From the NCBI GenBank assembly GCA_024400715.1, contig JAKSMH010000030.1, positions 1 to 8,332 of the forward strand: DNA of 8,332 nucleotides, written 5' to 3'. Origin of the DNA: Bacteroidales bacterium (lineage in GTDB: Bacteria > Bacteroidota > Bacteroidia > Bacteroidales > WCHB1-69). The translations under genes were made by a program, and so were the position numbers. The notes beneath the pieces are model-generated. The model ran no database searches. It was not told the DNA's origin and saw nothing but the letters and a program-made list of their open reading frames with translations. Within the stretch, counting starts at the first letter, position 1, and the number at the start of each line of letters is the position of its first letter. Shown in pieces: positions 6,070 to 8,332 of the stretch.

Positions 6070-6824
6070 TCTTTTACGCAGCGTACCGAAAATCCATCGC
6101 CTTTATTGGCAAAACTGGTAGTTGCATTGGTAAAGCGATAAAACAAGTAGGTGCCGTATGCGTAAGTGCTATCGTAAGGAGTGGCACTCCAGAAATAGGC
6201 ATATTCACCAGTGGAAAAACTTGTTCCAAAATAGGTACCGGCAGGCATTGCCGTAAAGCCGGTGGCGTTGTTGCTGGCTGGACGATTTCCCACGGTGTGG
6301 GCGGTGGCGCAGCTTTTCCAATGGCTTTGTGATGCCAAGGCTTTGCCGATATTGGCACAGGAGTCGCCCGAGCGATATCGGGTATCGCTTTCAAGATAGG
6401 AAATAAGGTTTTTCCATTCTGTCAGCGTGGGAATGTGCCAACCATTGGGACAGACACCTTGGACTTTTTCGGTGGAAGTGGCACTGATTTCCTTGCCGTT
6501 TACAGCCGCTTTCCAATTGTACAAGTAGCCAAAGTCATTGAGTTGGCTGTTGGAGCATTTGGGTTTGTATCGCATCGCAGAGGTTAAGTCTGTAGTTTTG
6601 CTTTCGGGAATTTCAGCGCCGTCGGCAAAATGCTTGGTCTTCAAGTTGGATGCCATCCAGACTTGGTCTCCGATTTTCACCGCGTCATACGTATTGCCGT
6701 CATAGGCCGTGACGGCGTCCTTGAAGACTTCCGCGGTGGAAGGATAGGATGCTTTATGGCAAGAGGTCAGGCAAAATGCCGACATAACGATAGCGAGGAG
6801 TGTGGAAAAGAATATTTTTTTCAT
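6066..6824 (-). CDS. FISUMP-domain lipoprotein
   Basis: The 252-residue product begins with a lipoprotein signal peptide (MKKIFFSTLLAIVMSAF) and a lipobox LTSC, with Cys22 as the lipidated residue. The rest matches the FISUMP domain (Fibrobacter succinogenes major paralogous domain). Visible marks are YDGNTYDAVKIGDQVWMASN (41-60), FGYLYNWKAAVNG (98-110), CPNGWHIPTLTEW (125-137), FWSATPYDS (211-219) and the terminal GDGFSVRCVKD. FISUMP proteins are secreted or surface proteins of unknown biochemical role, sometimes in multiple copies per genome. An ATG at 6896 would add 24 residues ahead of the signal peptide. I reject it because the signal peptide would no longer be N-terminal and a -7-like box (6891-6884) overlaps that start. 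No acidic surface-export signal is evident just after Cys22 (HKASYPS). The gene is convergent with the receptor and its stop overlaps the receptor stop by 4 bases. Confidence 0.88.
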   Translation of the reverse strand: MKKIFFSTLLAIVMSAFCLTSCHKASYPSTAEVFKDAVTAYDGNTYDAVKIGDQVWMASNLKTKHFADGAEIPESKTTDLTSAMRYKPKCSNSQLNDFGYLYNWKAAVNGKEISATSTEKVQGVCPNGWHIPTLTEWKNLISYLESDTRYRSGDSCANIGKALASQSHWKSCATAHTVGNRPASNNATGFTAMPAGTYFGTSFSTGEYAYFWSATPYDSTYAYGTYLFYRFTNATTSFANKGDGFSVRCVKD

Positions 6825-6883
6825 CGTCTTGAGGGGTTTCAGAAATGTTATTATTATTTTATTTTCGTGTTGAAAACGCTTGG

Positions 6884-6891
6884 CAAAAATA
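6884..6891 (-). promoter_or_regulatory. Possible -7 box of the FISUMP lipoprotein gene
   Basis: The minus strand reads TATTTTTG, matching TAnnTTTG, and lies 60 nt before the preferred ATG at 6824. The same box sequence stands in front of the tRNA-Leu gene. No TTG is visible at the -33 distance, so confidence is limited. The placement supports the downstream start codon. Confidence 0.42.
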
Positions 6892-6962
6892 CGCATTTTA
6901 TTTTAGATGATGTGATGATGGATTAAATATGTTGTTTGATTTTACACCTTTAGTACAGCTTG

Positions 6963-7005
6963 ACAAAACAAAAACCCCTAATAATCAAAGGATTAAAAGG
7001 GGTTT
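6963..7005 (-). terminator. Intrinsic terminator of tRNA-Leu
   Basis: AAACCCCT (6972-6979) pairs perfectly with AGGGGTTT (6998-7005). An inner 5-bp stem (TAATC 6982-6986 with GATTA 6991-6995) and a 4-nt loop continue the hairpin across a symmetric AA/AA internal loop. On the minus strand the stem is followed by TTTTTGTTTTG, a good termination tail. It begins 4 nt after the tRNA 3' end. The plus-strand side has only a short T-run, so activity in that direction would be weak. Confidence 0.85.
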
Positions 7006-7009
7006 GGAG

Positions 7010-7093
7010 TACCGAAGGCCGGGATCGAACCGGCACGAGTGTTACCTCATCGGTTTTTGAGACCGACGCGTCTACCAATTCCGCCACTTCGGC
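7010..7093 (-). tRNA. tRNA-Leu (anticodon CAA)
   Basis: The minus strand folds into a complete class II tRNA. The acceptor stem is GCCGAAG with CTTCGGT (G1-U72 wobble), the D-arm contains GGTAGAC, the anticodon stem TCGGT/ACCGA holds the loop CTCAAAA, and the T-arm is GCCGG-TTCGATC-CCGGC. The anticodon is CAA (7057-7059), reading UUG leucine codons. The long variable arm is as expected for leucine. The discriminator is A and CCA is not encoded. It has its own promoter and terminator, 75 nt downstream of lysS on the same strand. Confidence 0.97.
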
Positions 7094-7115
7094 TTTCACT
7101 TCGGTTTTGAGGGTG

Positions 7116-7145
7116 CAAAAATACGACTTTTTTTTGAATCCTCAA
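7116..7145 (-). promoter_or_regulatory. Promoter of tRNA-Leu
   Basis: On the minus strand a TTG (7145-7143) is followed after 19 nt by TATTTTTG (7123-7116), the canonical Bacteroidota -33/-7 arrangement. The start point would be near 7109, about 15 nt ahead of the tRNA 5' end. The promoter sits in the gap after the lysS stop, so the tRNA can be made independently of lysS. Confidence 0.75.
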
Positions 7146-7168
7146 CCATTATTTTCAAAATAATGAAA

Positions 7169-8332
7169 TTATTTTTCAATCCAGGCTTTAATTTCTTCCA
7201 ATTGTGCTGCTGGAACGTTCATTTTCAACTTCTTACGCATTCCTCCAAGGTCATTGAGCAACTTGTTCGGATTGGCGGCCTTGAGCTGTTCGATGGTGTT
7301 AATGTTCAGTTTTCGGAGTGCCGGAACCCATTCTTCAGGAACACCTCTTTCCATAAATTCGCTGTCGGATGAGGTTTCCATTTTCTTTTCGGGACGCATT
7401 TGCGGGAAGAAAAGCACATCCTGGATAGAAGGTGAATTGGTCATAATCATTGCCAAACGGTCAATGCCAATGCCCAAACCGGCTGTTGGAGGCATACCGA
7501 TTTCCAGTGATCTCAAGAAATCTTCATCCAAGACCATAGATTCTGTATCGCCGCGTTTTCCTAATTCCAACTGGTCTTCAAAACGCTTTCTTTGGTCAAT
7601 CGGGTCGTTTAATTCGGAGTAGGCGTTGCAGATTTCCTTGCCGTTGCACATCGCTTCGAAACGTTCGGTCAAACCTGGTTTTGAGCGGTGTTTTTTGGTC
7701 AATGGCGACATTTCAATCGGGTAATCGTAGATGAAGGTCGGTTGAATCAGCTTGTGTTCGCAGGTTTCACCGAAAATTTCGTCAATCAATTTGCCCTTGC
7801 CCATCGTCGCATCTACTTTCACGCCTTGTTCTGCGGCGAACTTGGCCAATTGGGCTTCATCCATTTCCGAAATGTTCACGCCGGTAAAATGCTCAATGGC
7901 TTCAAACATCGTGTAGCGTTTCCACGGGCGTTTGAAGTCGATGATGTTTTCGCCGACTTGCACTTTGGTATCGCCGTGCAGGGCGAGGGCGATGCGTTCC
8001 ACCATTTCTTCCACGCAGTTCATCATCCATTCATAGTCCTTGTAAGGAACGTACAGTTCCATCTGGGTAAATTCGGGATTGTGGAAGCGGTCCATTCCTT
8101 CATTGCGGAAATCCTTGGAAAACTCATAAACACCGTTGAAACCGCCGACTATTAATTTTTTCAAGTATAATTCGTCAGCAATACGCAGATACAGCGTCAT
8201 ATCCAGCGTATTGTGATGGGTTTTGAACGGACGTGCGGCGGCGCCACCGTACAAAGGTTGCAAAATGGGAGTTTCAACTTCCAAATAGCCCTTTTCATTC
8301 AAGAAACTACGCATCGTGTTTACCATCAAGGT
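7169..8332 (-). CDS. lysS: Lysyl-tRNA synthetase, class II (partial; 5' end outside window)
   Basis: This is the C-terminal 387 or so residues of the enzyme that charges tRNA-Lys with lysine in the cytoplasm. The frame stays open to the window edge, so the N-terminal anticodon-binding OB domain and true start lie beyond it; the TTG at 8329 is internal. Class II signatures are clear: motif 1 YLEVETPIL (8261-8287), motif 2 [20 protein letters not shown] (8051-8110) and motif 3 GLGIGIDRL (7454-7480). The E. coli enzyme ends just after the [11 protein letters not shown] segment, whereas this one continues for about 72 residues (7172-7387) that look like a small helical, helix-hairpin-helix-like domain ([20 protein letters not shown]). 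From memory, Bacteroidota LysRS proteins are usually near 575 aa, which would fit such a tail. The tRNA-Leu gene follows 75 nt downstream with its own promoter. Confidence 0.97.
   Translation of the reverse strand, partial: TLMVNTMRSFLNEKGYLEVETPILQPLYGGAAARPFKTHHNTLDMTLYLRIADELYLKKLIVGGFNGVYEFSKDFRNEGMDRFHNPEFTQMELYVPYKDYEWMMNCVEEMVERIALALHGDTKVQVGENIIDFKRPWKRYTMFEAIEHFTGVNISEMDEAQLAKFAAEQGVKVDATMGKGKLIDEIFGETCEHKLIQPTFIYDYPIEMSPLTKKHRSKPGLTERFEAMCNGKEICNAYSELNDPIDQRKRFEDQLELGKRGDTESMVLDEDFLRSLEIGMPPTAGLGIGIDRLAMIMTNSPSIQDVLFFPQMRPEKKMETSSDSEFMERGVPEEWVPALRKLNINTIEQLKAANPNKLLNDLGGMRKKLKMNVPAAQLEEIKAWIEK

Noticed and set aside
7254..7622. 122-codon plus-strand reading frame opposite lysS
   Set aside because: Same reason: shadow of the lysS frame, without promoter or domain.
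7688..8155. 155-codon plus-strand reading frame opposite lysS
   Set aside because: It is antisense to the conserved LysRS catalytic domain and shows only the biased composition expected of an antisense frame.

Overview
The window looks like a chromosomal segment of a Bacteroidota bacterium, probably Bacteroidales or a close relative. The evidence is: copies of the phylum's -7 promoter box (TAnnTTTG) in front of several units, no convincing Shine-Dalgarno sequences, a TonB-dependent receptor with an N-terminal carboxypeptidase-regulatory-like domain, a FISUMP-domain lipoprotein, and a class II lysyl-tRNA synthetase with a C-terminal extension.

Layout. Positions 1-735 hold no convincing protein gene. 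They contain a GC-richer block (about 101-374) with many complementary segments, a plus-strand promoter-like box in front and a minus-strand promoter-like element behind; the best reading is an unidentified structured non-coding RNA. Then comes trmN6 on the minus strand (736-1455), a tRNA-modifying methyltransferase. The 275-bp gap between trmN6 and the divergent glutamine synthetase holds direct repeats and an inverted repeat built around TCGGAA heptamers, followed by the glutamine synthetase promoter. A plus-strand series follows: glutamine synthetase (1731-3236), a 171-residue membrane-anchored protein that starts 2 nt later, and a TonB-dependent outer-membrane receptor 20 nt after that (3775-6069). 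The spacing fits one operon. The receptor's stop codon overlaps by 4 bases that of a convergent FISUMP lipoprotein gene (6066-6824, minus). Last come a tRNA-Leu(CAA) with its own promoter and a clear intrinsic terminator, and the 3' two thirds of lysS (7169 to the window edge), all minus strand.

How the genes fit together. Translation is represented by lysS, tRNA-Leu and trmN6, and ammonium assimilation by the glutamine synthetase. The receptor and the lipoprotein are envelope proteins with unknown ligands. No phage, transposase, CRISPR or defence gene is visible. Most of the window is ordinary core genome. The parts that deserve attention are the structured block at 101-374, the repeat-rich gap at 1516-1660, the pairing of the glutamine synthetase with a small membrane protein, and the overlapping convergent 3' ends at 6066-6069.
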